Source: an uncultured Clostridium sp.
GTDB lineage: Bacteria; Bacillota; Clostridia; UBA1212; UBA1255
DNA: 64,000 bases
Direction of reading: 5' to 3'
Assembly (NCBI GenBank): GCA_900543695.1
Contig: UQSG01000006.1
Location: forward strand, 32,702 to 96,701
Both the position numbers and the translations under genes were made by a program. The notes below the pieces were generated by a model. It was not told the origin of the DNA, made no database searches, and saw nothing but the letters and a program-made list of their open reading frames with translations. Positions 17,596-26,562 of this stretch are shown piece after piece. Within the stretch, counting starts at the first letter, position 1. Every line of letters starts with the position of its first letter.

Positions 17596-18606
17596 ATGGG
17601 AAAGAAGCTGATTTCGGTCATCGTGCCATGCTATTGCGAGGAAGAAGCAATCCCGCATTACTGGGAGGAGACCGCCAAGGTCGCCGACAGCATGACGGAG
17701 GTCGATTTCGAATTTTTATTTATAGACGACGGCTCCAAGGATCATACGGTCAGTATATTGCGGCGTCTTGCAAAAAGCGACAAACGTGTCCGATACGTTT
17801 CCTTTTCCAGAAATTTCGGCAAAGAAGCCGCCATGTACGCAGGTTTAAAAAATGCAAAGGGAGACTATGTTGCGATAATGGATGTTGATCTGCAGGATCC
17901 GCCGTCGCTCCTTCCCGATATGCTCCATGCAATCGAAAAAGAAGGGTATGACTGCGCTGCTACGCGAAGAGTGACGCGAAAGGGCGAACCGCCGATCCGT
18001 TCTTTTTTTGCGCGGATGTTTTACAGGGTCATGCGAAAAATCAGCAAAACGGAGGTTGTAGACGGAGCGCGCGATTACCGGCTGATGAAACGCAAAATGG
18101 TGAACGCGATTCTGGATGTCGGAGAATACAATCGTTTTTCAAAAGGAATATTCGGCTGGGTGGGCTTTCGTACGAAATGGCTGGAGTACGAAAATATTGA
18201 GCGCGCCCACGGAGAAACAAAATGGAGCTTTTGGAAGCTTCTCGCGTATTCTATTGACGGGATCGTAGCGTTTTCCACTATGCCGCTTTTCGTTTCCTCC
18301 ATAATCGGGATTTTGTTTTGTGCAATTTCTTTTATCGCCATCCTTGTAATCATCGTGCGTCAGCTGATCTGGGGCGGCTCCGCTTACGGCTGGCCCTCTA
18401 TGGTTTGCATCATACTGATGCTCAGCGGGATCCAACTGTTCGCAATTGGAATTCTCGGACAATATCTGGCAAAAACATATCTCGAAGTAAAAAAAAGACC
18501 GATTTATATTGTAAACGAAACGGAATCGGACAACCCTGAGACGAGTCTGGAGAAATCCTGCGGGGGCTCAGCCGAAAACGACACCGGCACGCCGGAGGCA
18601 GGATGA
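17596..18606 (+). CDS. Family 2 glycosyltransferase (GtrB/CsbB/DPM1-like)
   Basis: The 336-residue protein has an N-terminal GT-A domain with FIDDGSKDHT at 42-51 and DVDLQDPP, which bind nucleotide sugar and metal, and an FSRNFGKE acceptor-side motif. Two C-terminal membrane helices (about 230-300) follow. Such enzymes load a sugar onto undecaprenyl or polyprenyl phosphate for flipping and for decorating wall polymers. A polar tail of about 35 residues ends the protein and its coding sequence overlaps the rluD gene on the other strand by 103 nt. It has its own promoter. Confidence 0.88.
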   Translation: MGKKLISVIVPCYCEEEAIPHYWEETAKVADSMTEVDFEFLFIDDGSKDHTVSILRRLAKSDKRVRYVSFSRNFGKEAAMYAGLKNAKGDYVAIMDVDLQDPPSLLPDMLHAIEKEGYDCAATRRVTRKGEPPIRSFFARMFYRVMRKISKTEVVDGARDYRLMKRKMVNAILDVGEYNRFSKGIFGWVGFRTKWLEYENIERAHGETKWSFWKLLAYSIDGIVAFSTMPLFVSSIIGILFCAISFIAILVIIVRQLIWGGSAYGWPSMVCIILMLSGIQLFAIGILGQYLAKTYLEVKKRPIYIVNETESDNPETSLEKSCGGSAENDTGTPEAG

Positions 18607-19466
18607 ATAAAAGAAAGCGTTCTTGCATGCAGCGCCTGACCGGACATGCCATGCGTCTCCTTTGTTCCGTAGAGCGGATCCCCTACTAGGGGATGTCCGA
18701 TATAAGCCAGATGGACGCGGATTTGATGCGTCCTCCCTGTTTCCAGGCGGCATGCTACCAGCGTATGCCCTTTCAGACGCTCTAAAACAGAAAAATGTGT
18801 AACAGCTTCTCTGCCGGCTTCCCTACGAACCGCCATCTTTTTCCGATCCGATGGGCAGCGGCCGATTGCAAGGTCGATCGTTCCGGAATCTTCGCGCAGC
18901 ACGCCTTCTGCGATGGCTATGTATTCTCTTCTGATCCCGTGGTTTTTTAACTGTTCCGCCAGAGATAGATGTGCCGCGTTATTTTTTGCCACGACGAGAA
19001 GCCCCGTCGTATCTTTATCAATTCTATGTACGATCCCCGGGCGGATAACGCCGTTCACATCCGATAAATCTCTGCAGTGATATAAAAGCGCGTTGACCAG
19101 CGTCCCGCTGTAATTTCCCGGCGCAGGGTGTACGACCATTCCCCTTGCCTTATTGATCACCAGCAGATCCCGGTCCTCATACACGATATCAAGCGGCAGG
19201 TTTTCCGGCAGGACATCCAGCTGCTCCGGCGGCGGCAGCACGAAGCGGATTTCATCGCCGGCTTTCACTTTATAATTGGTGCGGTAACATTTTCCGTTCA
19301 CCGTAATGTGTCCGGCCTCAATCAGCTTCTGCGCATAATTTCTGCTTGTGATTCCGGACGCAGGGATGGAATGGCAAAATACATCCAGACGTATGCCCGC
19401 AGCTTCCGGCCCCGCCGTTACCGTAAAAGCTTCCTCCTGCCACTCTGCTTCGCCGCACATCGTCAT
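18504..19466 (-). CDS. rluD: RluD-family 23S rRNA pseudouridine synthase
   Basis: The 320-residue protein has an N-terminal S4-like RNA-binding domain (LDVFCHSIPASG to VNGKCYRTNYKVKAGDEI) and an RluA catalytic domain with HRIDKDTTGLLVV, whose Asp is the nucleophile, and ETGRTHQIRVHLAYIGHP. It isomerises uridines in large-subunit rRNA. The start overlaps the lspA stop (ATGA), which is the usual lspA-rluD pairing in Firmicutes. Its 3' end runs 103 nt into the convergent glycosyltransferase. Exact target positions cannot be deduced, so the symbol is by family. Confidence 0.88.
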   Translation of the reverse strand: MTMCGEAEWQEEAFTVTAGPEAAGIRLDVFCHSIPASGITSRNYAQKLIEAGHITVNGKCYRTNYKVKAGDEIRFVLPPPEQLDVLPENLPLDIVYEDRDLLVINKARGMVVHPAPGNYSGTLVNALLYHCRDLSDVNGVIRPGIVHRIDKDTTGLLVVAKNNAAHLSLAEQLKNHGIRREYIAIAEGVLREDSGTIDLAIGRCPSDRKKMAVRREAGREAVTHFSVLERLKGHTLVACRLETGRTHQIRVHLAYIGHPLVGDPLYGTKETHGMSGQALHARTLSFIHPASGVPVSFSAEPPQDFSRLVSGLSDSVSFTI

Positions 19467-20008
19467 TCTTTAAAAATCCGGTGCGCGGCAGTCCCTTCCC
19501 GGAAGAGCGGCGTCCCTTTTCGGTGAAGAAAAATGATATAAAACGCCAATACGATGCATCCGATTGTGATACACATATCCGCAACGTTAAAATTCGGAAA
19601 ATCATATCCGAAAAAGCGAAACGCCAGGAAATCTGTCACGTATCCCAGGCGGAGCCGTTCCGTCAGATTTCCGCACGCGCCGCCCAATATGGCGGCAAAA
19701 CAAAACATGACCGTTTTATTGACTGTAGAAGCATAAATCAAATAAAAAATCAAAACTGAGCAAATCATGGTAACAATCGTAAGAATTTCCGTTTTCGAGG
19801 AAAAAATTCCCCACGCCGCTCCCGTGTTGCGGATATGCGTAATGCTGAAAAAATTTTTGATTACGGCAATCTCGCTGCCGTACAGCACTTTTTCAATAAT
19901 AATCTGCTTAACGAGCAGATCAGCCGCCCAAAAAAAAGCGGAAGCCACGATCCCGATGATAAAAAGCACCGCATCCTTTTTGCCCAGGTTATTTTTAAAA
20001 CGTTTCAT
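19463..20008 (-). CDS. lspA: Lipoprotein signal peptidase II
   Basis: The four-helix membrane aspartyl protease removes signal peptides from prolipoproteins after lipidation. The motifs are NTGAAWG, GGACGNLTERLRLGYVTDF and FNVADMCITIG; the last two hold the catalytic Asp pair. From ATG 20008, preceded by GGGGAG at 5 nt, it is 181 residues; ATG 20023, which overlaps the stop of the preceding gene, is the alternative. The adjacent gene upstream encodes a lipoprotein that would be a substrate. Confidence 0.93.
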   Translation of the reverse strand: MKRFKNNLGKKDAVLFIIGIVASAFFWAADLLVKQIIIEKVLYGSEIAVIKNFFSITHIRNTGAAWGIFSSKTEILTIVTMICSVLIFYLIYASTVNKTVMFCFAAILGGACGNLTERLRLGYVTDFLAFRFFGYDFPNFNVADMCITIGCIVLAFYIIFLHRKGTPLFREGTAAHRIFKE

Positions 20009-20019
20009 ACCGTCTCCCC

Positions 20020-21576
20020 TCATTCCGTTTCCACATACCAGGAATCAAAGGATTCCAGCGTATTCCAAAAAGTAAAATTGAAAGCATCTGCGCCCTTGAC
20101 CGTATCCTTCAGAAGCACGGATGCATTTCGGGAATACAGGCCGATCAAAGGAAGCGTTTCTTCCGCGCGCTGCGCAATTTTATCAAGCTGTGCCTCCGCA
20201 TACAGCGCAAAGGAGGCAAAATCTGTAACGCCGCTTACCGACGCATCGCGATACGCCGTGCGCAGGGAGCGCAGAAGGCTGTCCATTGAAGCGTCTGAAT
20301 ATTTATTATAATTCAAACTGCCGTCGCTTGCAAACAATTCATACAAATCCGGCCACAAGCCGATCTGGAGGTTCAGAAGTGCAAAGTCATAATTCCCTGC
20401 GGCTACGGCGGCGCCATACTCCTCCGTTTTATAAGCTGTCACCGTGCATGTAATCTCCAGGTCCTCCAGCTGGGAACGAAGAACCGAAGAAAGACGCAAA
20501 AGATCTTTGTCCGCCTCGTTCACAATCAGCGTTACGGCGGACGGCTTGCTGCCGGCAGTCTCTTCAGGAAACGAATCTCCATGCTTGCGATAGTATGTTC
20601 CTTCCGCAATCGGAAGCAATTTGGCAGTGCCTCCTCCGCTGACGACCGCATTGATCAAAAGTCTCCGGTCCAGCACAGAGCTGATATACTGCCGTACCGC
20701 CAAATCCGTGTTCGCCGACGGCAGAAGACAGGAAAGGAGACCGTCGGTATATTGGCAAACAGAATAACCCGCGCGCTTTGCATATCGGATCACATTGTCA
20801 TCAAAGCACAGCATTACATCAGCATCCCCCTCATAAAGCGCGGCGGCGCTTTCGTAATTCCGAATTTCCAGCGAGGCAATCCGTGGAAAGGCTCCGTAAT
20901 ATTCCTGATTCACCTGGAACAGAAACGAGCCTGCCTCATTTGTACCGGCATACCGATACCGTCCCGTCCCGTTTGGCTGAGTAAAATTACCAAGGTCTTC
21001 GCTTTTGACAACCGGAAAGATCAATTTGCACGGAAAAAATGCATCGGGCGCCGCCAGGATGATCTCAAGCTCAAATTGAGAAAGAATGTTGAAGTCGGAA
21101 ATTCCTTCGGCGCAATCCGCATATGCGCCCCCGTGTCCGGCAATCCACTCCAATGTATTCTTCACGTCGTACACGGTACACACAGAGCCGTCGTGGTAGG
21201 TCACGTCTTCCCGGATCGTAATTTTCCAAGTTACTCCGCCGTCCGTCGTACTCCAATCGCGTGCAAGCTGCGGAGTGGGCGCGCCGTCTTTCCCCGGTAC
21301 GGCAAGCGATTCGTAGACAAGCGTCAAATATCTTCGCAGCGCCTCGTTTTCTGTCATCAGCGGATTCAGCGTATCATACTCATAAATTCCAAGAACAAGA
21401 TTTCCGGATATGCTTTCTGCCCCGTTTCCATCCGTCGGGGCCGGAGAAGCTTCTGGAATATTCAGTGTCGGGAGCGGCCGTTCTTCCTGAAGGTAAGGAT
21501 TTTCGCAGGAAGAAAGCAAAAACGAAAGCAAAACGGCAACAAAGCAAATGGAAAAACAGAACCGTCTGCTTCTCAT
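20020..21576 (-). CDS. Peptide/oligopeptide-binding lipoprotein, ABC solute-binding family 5
   Basis: This 518-residue protein begins with a lipoprotein signal (SICFVAVLLSFLLSSC; Cys near residue 24 would be lipidated). It has family 5 solute-binding features: LVYESLAVPG, LARDWSTTDGGVTWKITIRE, YHDGSVCTVYDVKNT and a C-terminal lobe with an NAFNFTF-like ending. Members bind peptides, nickel or other small solutes for import, but no permease or ATPase gene is adjacent. Alternatively it could serve sensing or a distant permease. It overlaps pgeF by ATGA on one side and lies up against lspA on the other. Confidence 0.85.
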   Translation of the reverse strand: MRSRRFCFSICFVAVLLSFLLSSCENPYLQEERPLPTLNIPEASPAPTDGNGAESISGNLVLGIYEYDTLNPLMTENEALRRYLTLVYESLAVPGKDGAPTPQLARDWSTTDGGVTWKITIREDVTYHDGSVCTVYDVKNTLEWIAGHGGAYADCAEGISDFNILSQFELEIILAAPDAFFPCKLIFPVVKSEDLGNFTQPNGTGRYRYAGTNEAGSFLFQVNQEYYGAFPRIASLEIRNYESAAALYEGDADVMLCFDDNVIRYAKRAGYSVCQYTDGLLSCLLPSANTDLAVRQYISSVLDRRLLINAVVSGGGTAKLLPIAEGTYYRKHGDSFPEETAGSKPSAVTLIVNEADKDLLRLSSVLRSQLEDLEITCTVTAYKTEEYGAAVAAGNYDFALLNLQIGLWPDLYELFASDGSLNYNKYSDASMDSLLRSLRTAYRDASVSGVTDFASFALYAEAQLDKIAQRAEETLPLIGLYSRNASVLLKDTVKGADAFNFTFWNTLESFDSWYVETE

Positions 21577-22382
21577 ACGCTTCCGCTCCTGACCGAGATG
21601 ACAGCTGCCATTGCTCCGGTATCGCCCCTGTCCCTTCTGTGAGAGAAAAAGAGCTTCTCATCCTCAAAAGTACATCTTGTGTCATAAAAAATATTCTGCG
21701 GGAGCAGCCCGGCCTCTAAAAGCGTCCGATAAACAAAGCCGGACACTGAAATGTGATATTTCCTTCCTTCCCGATAAAAAAGATCGCCCTCCGGGAAAAG
21801 CCCGAACGATTGCCGCAGCGCATCGTATACGTCGTCATCCGTCTCAAAGCGATCCATTCCGATCGACGGGCCGATCACCGCTCGCAGCTCAGAGGGCAGC
21901 GTTCCGTAGACGCATTCCATTTTTCTCACCGTTTTCGCCGCAATCTTCAGCACTGTGCCGCGCCATCCGGAATGTACCGCTCCGACCGCATTGTTCTGCG
22001 GATCATAGAGCAGTACCGGCACGCAGTCCGCATGCAGCGTACAGAGCACGGTTCCCGGGACATCGGTGATCATGGCATCATAGCCGTAAGCTTCCGCTCC
22101 GTCTGGATACGGCTTCGTAATTCCACTCCCGGTTTCTTTCTCCGTAACGACAAGCACATGGTCTCCGTGGCGCTGCGGAACGTGCGTCATACGTTCAAAG
22201 GCAACACCAAGCGCTTCCGAAACGCGCCTGTAATTCTCGAGTACGTTCTTTCTGGACGGCTCTCGGGAAAAGCTTAAATTCAAAGACGACTGCCCGCCCT
22301 CCGATACGCCACCCAGACGTGTCGTAAAGCAGTGCGGAACATCCTTTAAAATATCATATTGCAGCAGAGAAAGGGCTTGCAT
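21573..22382 (-). CDS. pgeF: Peptidoglycan editing factor / multicopper-oxidase-fold purine nucleoside enzyme
   Basis: The 269-residue YfiH/PgeF (laccase-domain) protein carries the metal site residues in THVPQRHGDHV, LHADCVPVLL and AVHSGWRGT. Family members are reported to edit misincorporated amino acids in cell-wall precursors and, in other studies, to deaminate or phosphorolyse purine nucleosides. The ATG lies 29 nt inside the 3' end of nfo, with AAAGGA upstream, which implies coupled translation. Confidence 0.88.
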   Translation of the reverse strand: MQALSLLQYDILKDVPHCFTTRLGGVSEGGQSSLNLSFSREPSRKNVLENYRRVSEALGVAFERMTHVPQRHGDHVLVVTEKETGSGITKPYPDGAEAYGYDAMITDVPGTVLCTLHADCVPVLLYDPQNNAVGAVHSGWRGTVLKIAAKTVRKMECVYGTLPSELRAVIGPSIGMDRFETDDDVYDALRQSFGLFPEGDLFYREGRKYHISVSGFVYRTLLEAGLLPQNIFYDTRCTFEDEKLFFSHRRDRGDTGAMAAVISVRSGSV

Positions 22383-23208
22383 TATATAATTCCTTTAAAA
22401 GCGTAATTTCAGCCTTGTAGCCGTCCAGCTCATTCGGCGTCTCCAGCAAGAACGGAAGGCCGCGCAGCTTTTCATGGGTAATGATTCGGCGGAACGCATC
22501 TGTTCCGATCGATCCCTCCCCGATTTTTTCATGGCGGTCCTTATGGCTTGCGTACGGGTTTTTACTGTCATTGATATGAATCGCCTTGAGCTTGTCAAGA
22601 CCGATGATTGCGTCAAACGTTTCCAATACTCCGTCCAGATCTCCTACAATATCATATCCGGCGTCGTATACATGACAGGTATCCAAACAGATTCCGAGTT
22701 TTTCAGAAAGCGTCACTCTGTCCATGATTGCGCGAAGTTCTTCAAAACGAGAACCGATCTCACTGCCCTTTCCCGCCATGGTTTCAAGCAGCACGGTCGT
22801 ATGCATTTCCGGCTTCAGAATTTCGTTCAGCATCGCTGCAATCATTTCGATGCCAGCCTCAATTCCCTGTCCCACATGGCTACCCGGATGAAAATTATAC
22901 AGGTTCCCCGGCGTATACTCCATCCGCGCAAGATCGTCTGCCATCGTATCTCTGGTAAATTCCCGGACGCTTTCCTTCGACGCGCAGGGATTGAGCGTGT
23001 ACGGCGCATGTGCCAGAATCTGCGCAAACTTTTTTTCCTCCGCCTCCGTGCGGAACGCTGCGGCATCCTCCGGATCAATCGGCTTTGCCTGACCGCCTCT
23101 CGGGTTGCGCGTAAAAAACTGAAACGTATTACCCCCGATGGATTCGGTCTCTTGAAGCATATGCAGATACCCCTTTGCGCTTGAGAGATGGCACCCGATA
23201 TTCAGCAT
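22354..23208 (-). CDS. nfo: Endonuclease IV (AP endonuclease)
   Basis: The 284-residue TIM-barrel enzyme cuts DNA 5' of abasic sites in base-excision repair and uses three metal ions. Motifs that hold the ligands are HPGSH, LLETMAGKG, GICLDTCHVYDAGYD, IHINDSKN and RHEKIGEG. The ATG at 23208 is chosen (AAGGAG 10 nt upstream) rather than a GTG at 23217. It is cotranscribed with pgeF, and its upstream neighbour ends 25 nt before it. Confidence 0.95.
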   Translation of the reverse strand: MLNIGCHLSSAKGYLHMLQETESIGGNTFQFFTRNPRGGQAKPIDPEDAAAFRTEAEEKKFAQILAHAPYTLNPCASKESVREFTRDTMADDLARMEYTPGNLYNFHPGSHVGQGIEAGIEMIAAMLNEILKPEMHTTVLLETMAGKGSEIGSRFEELRAIMDRVTLSEKLGICLDTCHVYDAGYDIVGDLDGVLETFDAIIGLDKLKAIHINDSKNPYASHKDRHEKIGEGSIGTDAFRRIITHEKLRGLPFLLETPNELDGYKAEITLLKELYNASPFSAAI

Positions 23209-23233
23209 TCCGTACACGCTCCTTTCTTTTGGT

Positions 23234-25300
23234 TTACATTACGTAGTTAAATCTGCCGAATGGTGCACAGTCTCCGTCGCGGTAAAATTCCATGACATCG
23301 GCCATTTCAACGTTATCGATCCATTTGAATTCAAAATCAGGCTTTTTGTCCTTTTCAAAAGCAATCATCTCTCTCGGGATGCGCAGCGCCATACGATTCC
23401 CCTCAACAGAAGTTTCCACGTCGCCCCTATATTCCACGCTGCCGCGGATCATGGAGAAGCATTTCCCGGAAATGATTTTATAATCATAACCTTCCCAGCC
23501 GGTTTCCTTTCGCCGGTCGGTATCCAGAAGCAGCGTCATCGCGTTCTTATGTCCGAGTACGATATCCTTCGCGCATTCCACGTAAAAATAAATGAAATCT
23601 TTATCATATGCGTATTTTGCCAGGATGAAATCGTTAATGCCGCTGTTGTTTGTGTAGTGCAGCTGTGTTCCGAGCGCAGGGTAATCGCGGTGTGCCGCAG
23701 TTCCCTTCTGCGTGTAGTATTCCGGCCGCACATCGTCCCAGTCGCGGAAATTTTTAAGATCGATCGTTTTCTCCGCATTTCTTCTCTCTATATGCCGCAG
23801 TCCCTTATACCGGCGGATATTCGCCGTCAGCTGCATATAATACAGATCAAGATATCCGTCGCAGTCCGGCTCGATATCTCTGCTGTGTTCGTAGTCGTAT
23901 TGATCCACAAAACCGATCTGCGTGCTGTTTTTATCCAGAACCCACGGCTCTCCCGGGAATTTTCCCATCATCCACTCATTCCATCCCGTTACGAATATAA
24001 AATCGGGATCCATTGCAATTGCGTTATCCCATTGCTCCTGGACATTGTAGCCGTATTTATAAGAATCCTTCGTCAGCTTTTCGTGTTTAAAGCGTGCCGT
24101 ATAGCTTCTGCCGTACGTTCCCTTATCGTTGAAATGCGTGCAGATTCTGCCGTCACGCGCATTCTGCGCTACGCCGACGGTACACATTTCGTATCCTCCG
24201 TTCGGTTTTTTCACGTAACCGTTCTGCGGCGCGATTTCCAGCCAGCCCCATTGGTCCTCTCTGCGCGGGCCTCCCGCATACATGGGCTGCGGCGGGCGGA
24301 ATGTGAAGAAGCTGCGAATTTCATTCAAAAGCGCCGTATCAAAGTCTGATTTTCCCTCCTGAGGGATCGCTTCAGGGTAAGCAAGCACCAGCGGCTTTCC
24401 CTCCCACAAAAACCAGAGATCCCGATACAGGCCCGGCTTATAAAGATCCTGATATAAAGAACGGAGCATGTGCAGCGTGCTTGGCATCGGACCGAAATTC
24501 ATAATAAAAGCTACCTGCGGCGTTTTGATTCCATCCAGTCTGGCTTTATGGAATTCTTCCAAAAGCGCCATATATGCGTCCTTCCAGACAAGAGAACCGT
24601 TCGTCGTATCGAAAAACAGCGCGTCAACTCCGGCATTTGCAAAATATTGCGCATGCTTGCGCAGAACGTACGGGTCATCGTTTCTGTAAAATCCGTAAAG
24701 CGGCTCGTTCCAGTGAACGCTTTCATGTTCTTTCCATGCGGGATGATGAATATCATATTCTGCATCCGGATGTTCCCGAAGAACCTTTGAAAGATTTGTC
24801 GGCTCGATTTTGACATTCTGATTTCTCCACGTCCAGTAAAAAAGTCCCACAAAGCGTTTCTTCGGTTCCCCGCATTCCTCTGCTCCCGGGAGCGTTCTGC
24901 CGAGGGAATCCGTTGCCGTAATCAGATCGTTGTCCGTTTCGCGGAAGCAGGGCTCCGCCGGCTCATAGGCGCCTGCATTTTCCATGAAGCTGCTTTCCGT
25001 AAAGATAAATTCCTCTACATACGGATTTCCGTCCGTTCGGAACGAAACGGTATAGGTGCCCGGCTCGATGGGCGGAATTTCCGCATGCACCGTTTCCAGA
25101 TCGCGATAACCGGCGGTGCCGGTAAGCGCCGCGACCGCGACAGTCCTTCCGTCTACGCATACGTCGAGCTCATATGCGCCTCCACCGGATCTGTATAAAA
25201 CATCCAGTCCCCGCACGGCCGTTTCAAACGTGACGTTTTCAAAGACTTTTTCCTCGGATTCCTTCTTTGGATTCCATTGCGCTTTCAAGACTTTTTCCAT
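23234..25300 (-). CDS. Multidomain glycosidase-like protein (GH99/GH71-like barrel with CBM9-like C-terminus)
   Basis: This 688-residue protein has no signal peptide. Residues 1-115 look like a small beta-sandwich (CBM6/35-like). About 150-500 resembles the (beta/alpha)8 barrel of GH71/GH99-like proteins, with FVGLFYWTWRNQN, FANAGVDALFFDTTNGS and FVTGWNEWMMGKF. About 525-688 resembles a family 9 carbohydrate-binding module (AKYAYDKDFIYFYVECAKD, LLLDTDRRKETGWEGYDY). Likely role: cytoplasmic attack on a glycan, with Glu/Asp in the GWNEW segment as candidate catalytic residues. It lies 27 nt upstream of nothing but nfo and 27 nt after dnaJ, so heat-shock transcripts may run through it. The family call is by pattern and moderately sure. 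Confidence 0.65.
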   Translation of the reverse strand: MEKVLKAQWNPKKESEEKVFENVTFETAVRGLDVLYRSGGGAYELDVCVDGRTVAVAALTGTAGYRDLETVHAEIPPIEPGTYTVSFRTDGNPYVEEFIFTESSFMENAGAYEPAEPCFRETDNDLITATDSLGRTLPGAEECGEPKKRFVGLFYWTWRNQNVKIEPTNLSKVLREHPDAEYDIHHPAWKEHESVHWNEPLYGFYRNDDPYVLRKHAQYFANAGVDALFFDTTNGSLVWKDAYMALLEEFHKARLDGIKTPQVAFIMNFGPMPSTLHMLRSLYQDLYKPGLYRDLWFLWEGKPLVLAYPEAIPQEGKSDFDTALLNEIRSFFTFRPPQPMYAGGPRREDQWGWLEIAPQNGYVKKPNGGYEMCTVGVAQNARDGRICTHFNDKGTYGRSYTARFKHEKLTKDSYKYGYNVQEQWDNAIAMDPDFIFVTGWNEWMMGKFPGEPWVLDKNSTQIGFVDQYDYEHSRDIEPDCDGYLDLYYMQLTANIRRYKGLRHIERRNAEKTIDLKNFRDWDDVRPEYYTQKGTAAHRDYPALGTQLHYTNNSGINDFILAKYAYDKDFIYFYVECAKDIVLGHKNAMTLLLDTDRRKETGWEGYDYKIISGKCFSMIRGSVEYRGDVETSVEGNRMALRIPREMIAFEKDKKPDFEFKWIDNVEMADVMEFYRDGDCAPFGRFNYVM

Positions 25301-25327
25301 AATCAGCCTCCATCCGTTTTTTTATAT

Positions 25328-26476
25328 TTATTTTTTCTTTCCAAAAAAAGATTTTCGTTCCTGTGTTTCTCCCTCGGTCTTCTGAAGTGTGCCGCCCGTT
25401 GCGGCGTCGAACTCACGGAGCAGTTCTTTTTGTTTCTCGGTGAGATGCTTTGGAATTTCTACCGTAAGATGGACATACTGATCTCCTCTTCCGGAGGATT
25501 GGAGCTTTGGCACGCCTTTCCCCCGCATTCTGAGAGAAACGCCGCTCTGTGTCCCTTCCGGAATGTTCAGTTCCACGAGACCGTCGATCGTTTCGATTTT
25601 GATCGTATCTCCCAGTGCCGCCTGCGCAACGGAAATCACCTTTTCTACATGAATATCGTATCCGTCCCGCTCCAGGATTTTATGCGGTCTGATTCTGACG
25701 GATACGAGCAGATTGCCCGGCGCTCCGCCTTTTGAACCCGGCTCGCCCATGCCTGATATGGAAATGGCCTGGCCGTTGTCAATCCCGGCAGGAATCTTGA
25801 CATGTACCTTTACAGCCTTCCGGACGAAGCCCTTTCCTCTGCAGACCTGGCACGGATCGTCCACGGCTTTTCCTGTACCGCCGCATTTATCGCATGTCTT
25901 GACATTCATGAACTGTCCGAAGGGCGTGTTTTGTTTGACCTGTACCTGGCCCGTGCCGCCGCAAACCGAGCAGCGCTTTGTTTCCTTGGATTTGGATCCG
26001 GTCCCCTCGCACGCGTCACACGGCACGCTTTTATTGATCGTAATGTCTTTCTCTGTACCAAATACCGCTTCTTCAAAAGAAATCTCTAATGAGGCGCGGA
26101 GATCCGCCCCCCTCTGCGGCGTCCTGCCGCCGCGATTGCCGCCGAAGCCGCCAAAGCCGCCTCCAAAGATGGAATCAAAGATATCGTTGACATCGAAGCC
26201 GAACCCGCCGAAGCCGCTGCCGGCTCCCCCGCCGTAACCGCTTGCGCCATCGAATGCCGCATGACCGAACTGATCATATTTCGCACGGGTTTCCGGATTG
26301 CTCAAAATCTGGTATGCCTCTCCGGCCTCTTTAAATCTGGCTTCCGCTTCGGGATTATTGGGGTTTAAATCAGGATGATATTTTTTGGCAAGCCGTCTGT
26401 ATGCTTTTTTGATTTCGTCGTCCGTTGCCGTCTTGGAAACGCCGAGGATCTCGTAATAATCTCTTTTCTCTGCCAT
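25328..26476 (-). CDS. dnaJ: Chaperone DnaJ (type I Hsp40)
   Basis: The 382-residue co-chaperone stimulates DnaK ATPase and presents substrates. It has a J domain with HPD (in KKYHPDLNP), a Gly/Phe-rich region, four zinc motifs (CDACEGTG, CSVCGGTG, CDKCGGTG, CQVCRGKG) and the C-terminal substrate domain. Last of the four classical genes of the hrcA operon, 86 nt after dnaK. Confidence 0.97.
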   Translation of the reverse strand: MAEKRDYYEILGVSKTATDDEIKKAYRRLAKKYHPDLNPNNPEAEARFKEAGEAYQILSNPETRAKYDQFGHAAFDGASGYGGGAGSGFGGFGFDVNDIFDSIFGGGFGGFGGNRGGRTPQRGADLRASLEISFEEAVFGTEKDITINKSVPCDACEGTGSKSKETKRCSVCGGTGQVQVKQNTPFGQFMNVKTCDKCGGTGKAVDDPCQVCRGKGFVRKAVKVHVKIPAGIDNGQAISISGMGEPGSKGGAPGNLLVSVRIRPHKILERDGYDIHVEKVISVAQAALGDTIKIETIDGLVELNIPEGTQSGVSLRMRGKGVPKLQSSGRGDQYVHLTVEIPKHLTEKQKELLREFDAATGGTLQKTEGETQERKSFFGKKK

Positions 26477-26562
26477 ATCGCTGATTTCCTCTTTTCATTG
26501 AAATATGAAGCCCCATATTCAGAGGCTTCATACTATCAGATTTTATTGATTTTTACAATACC

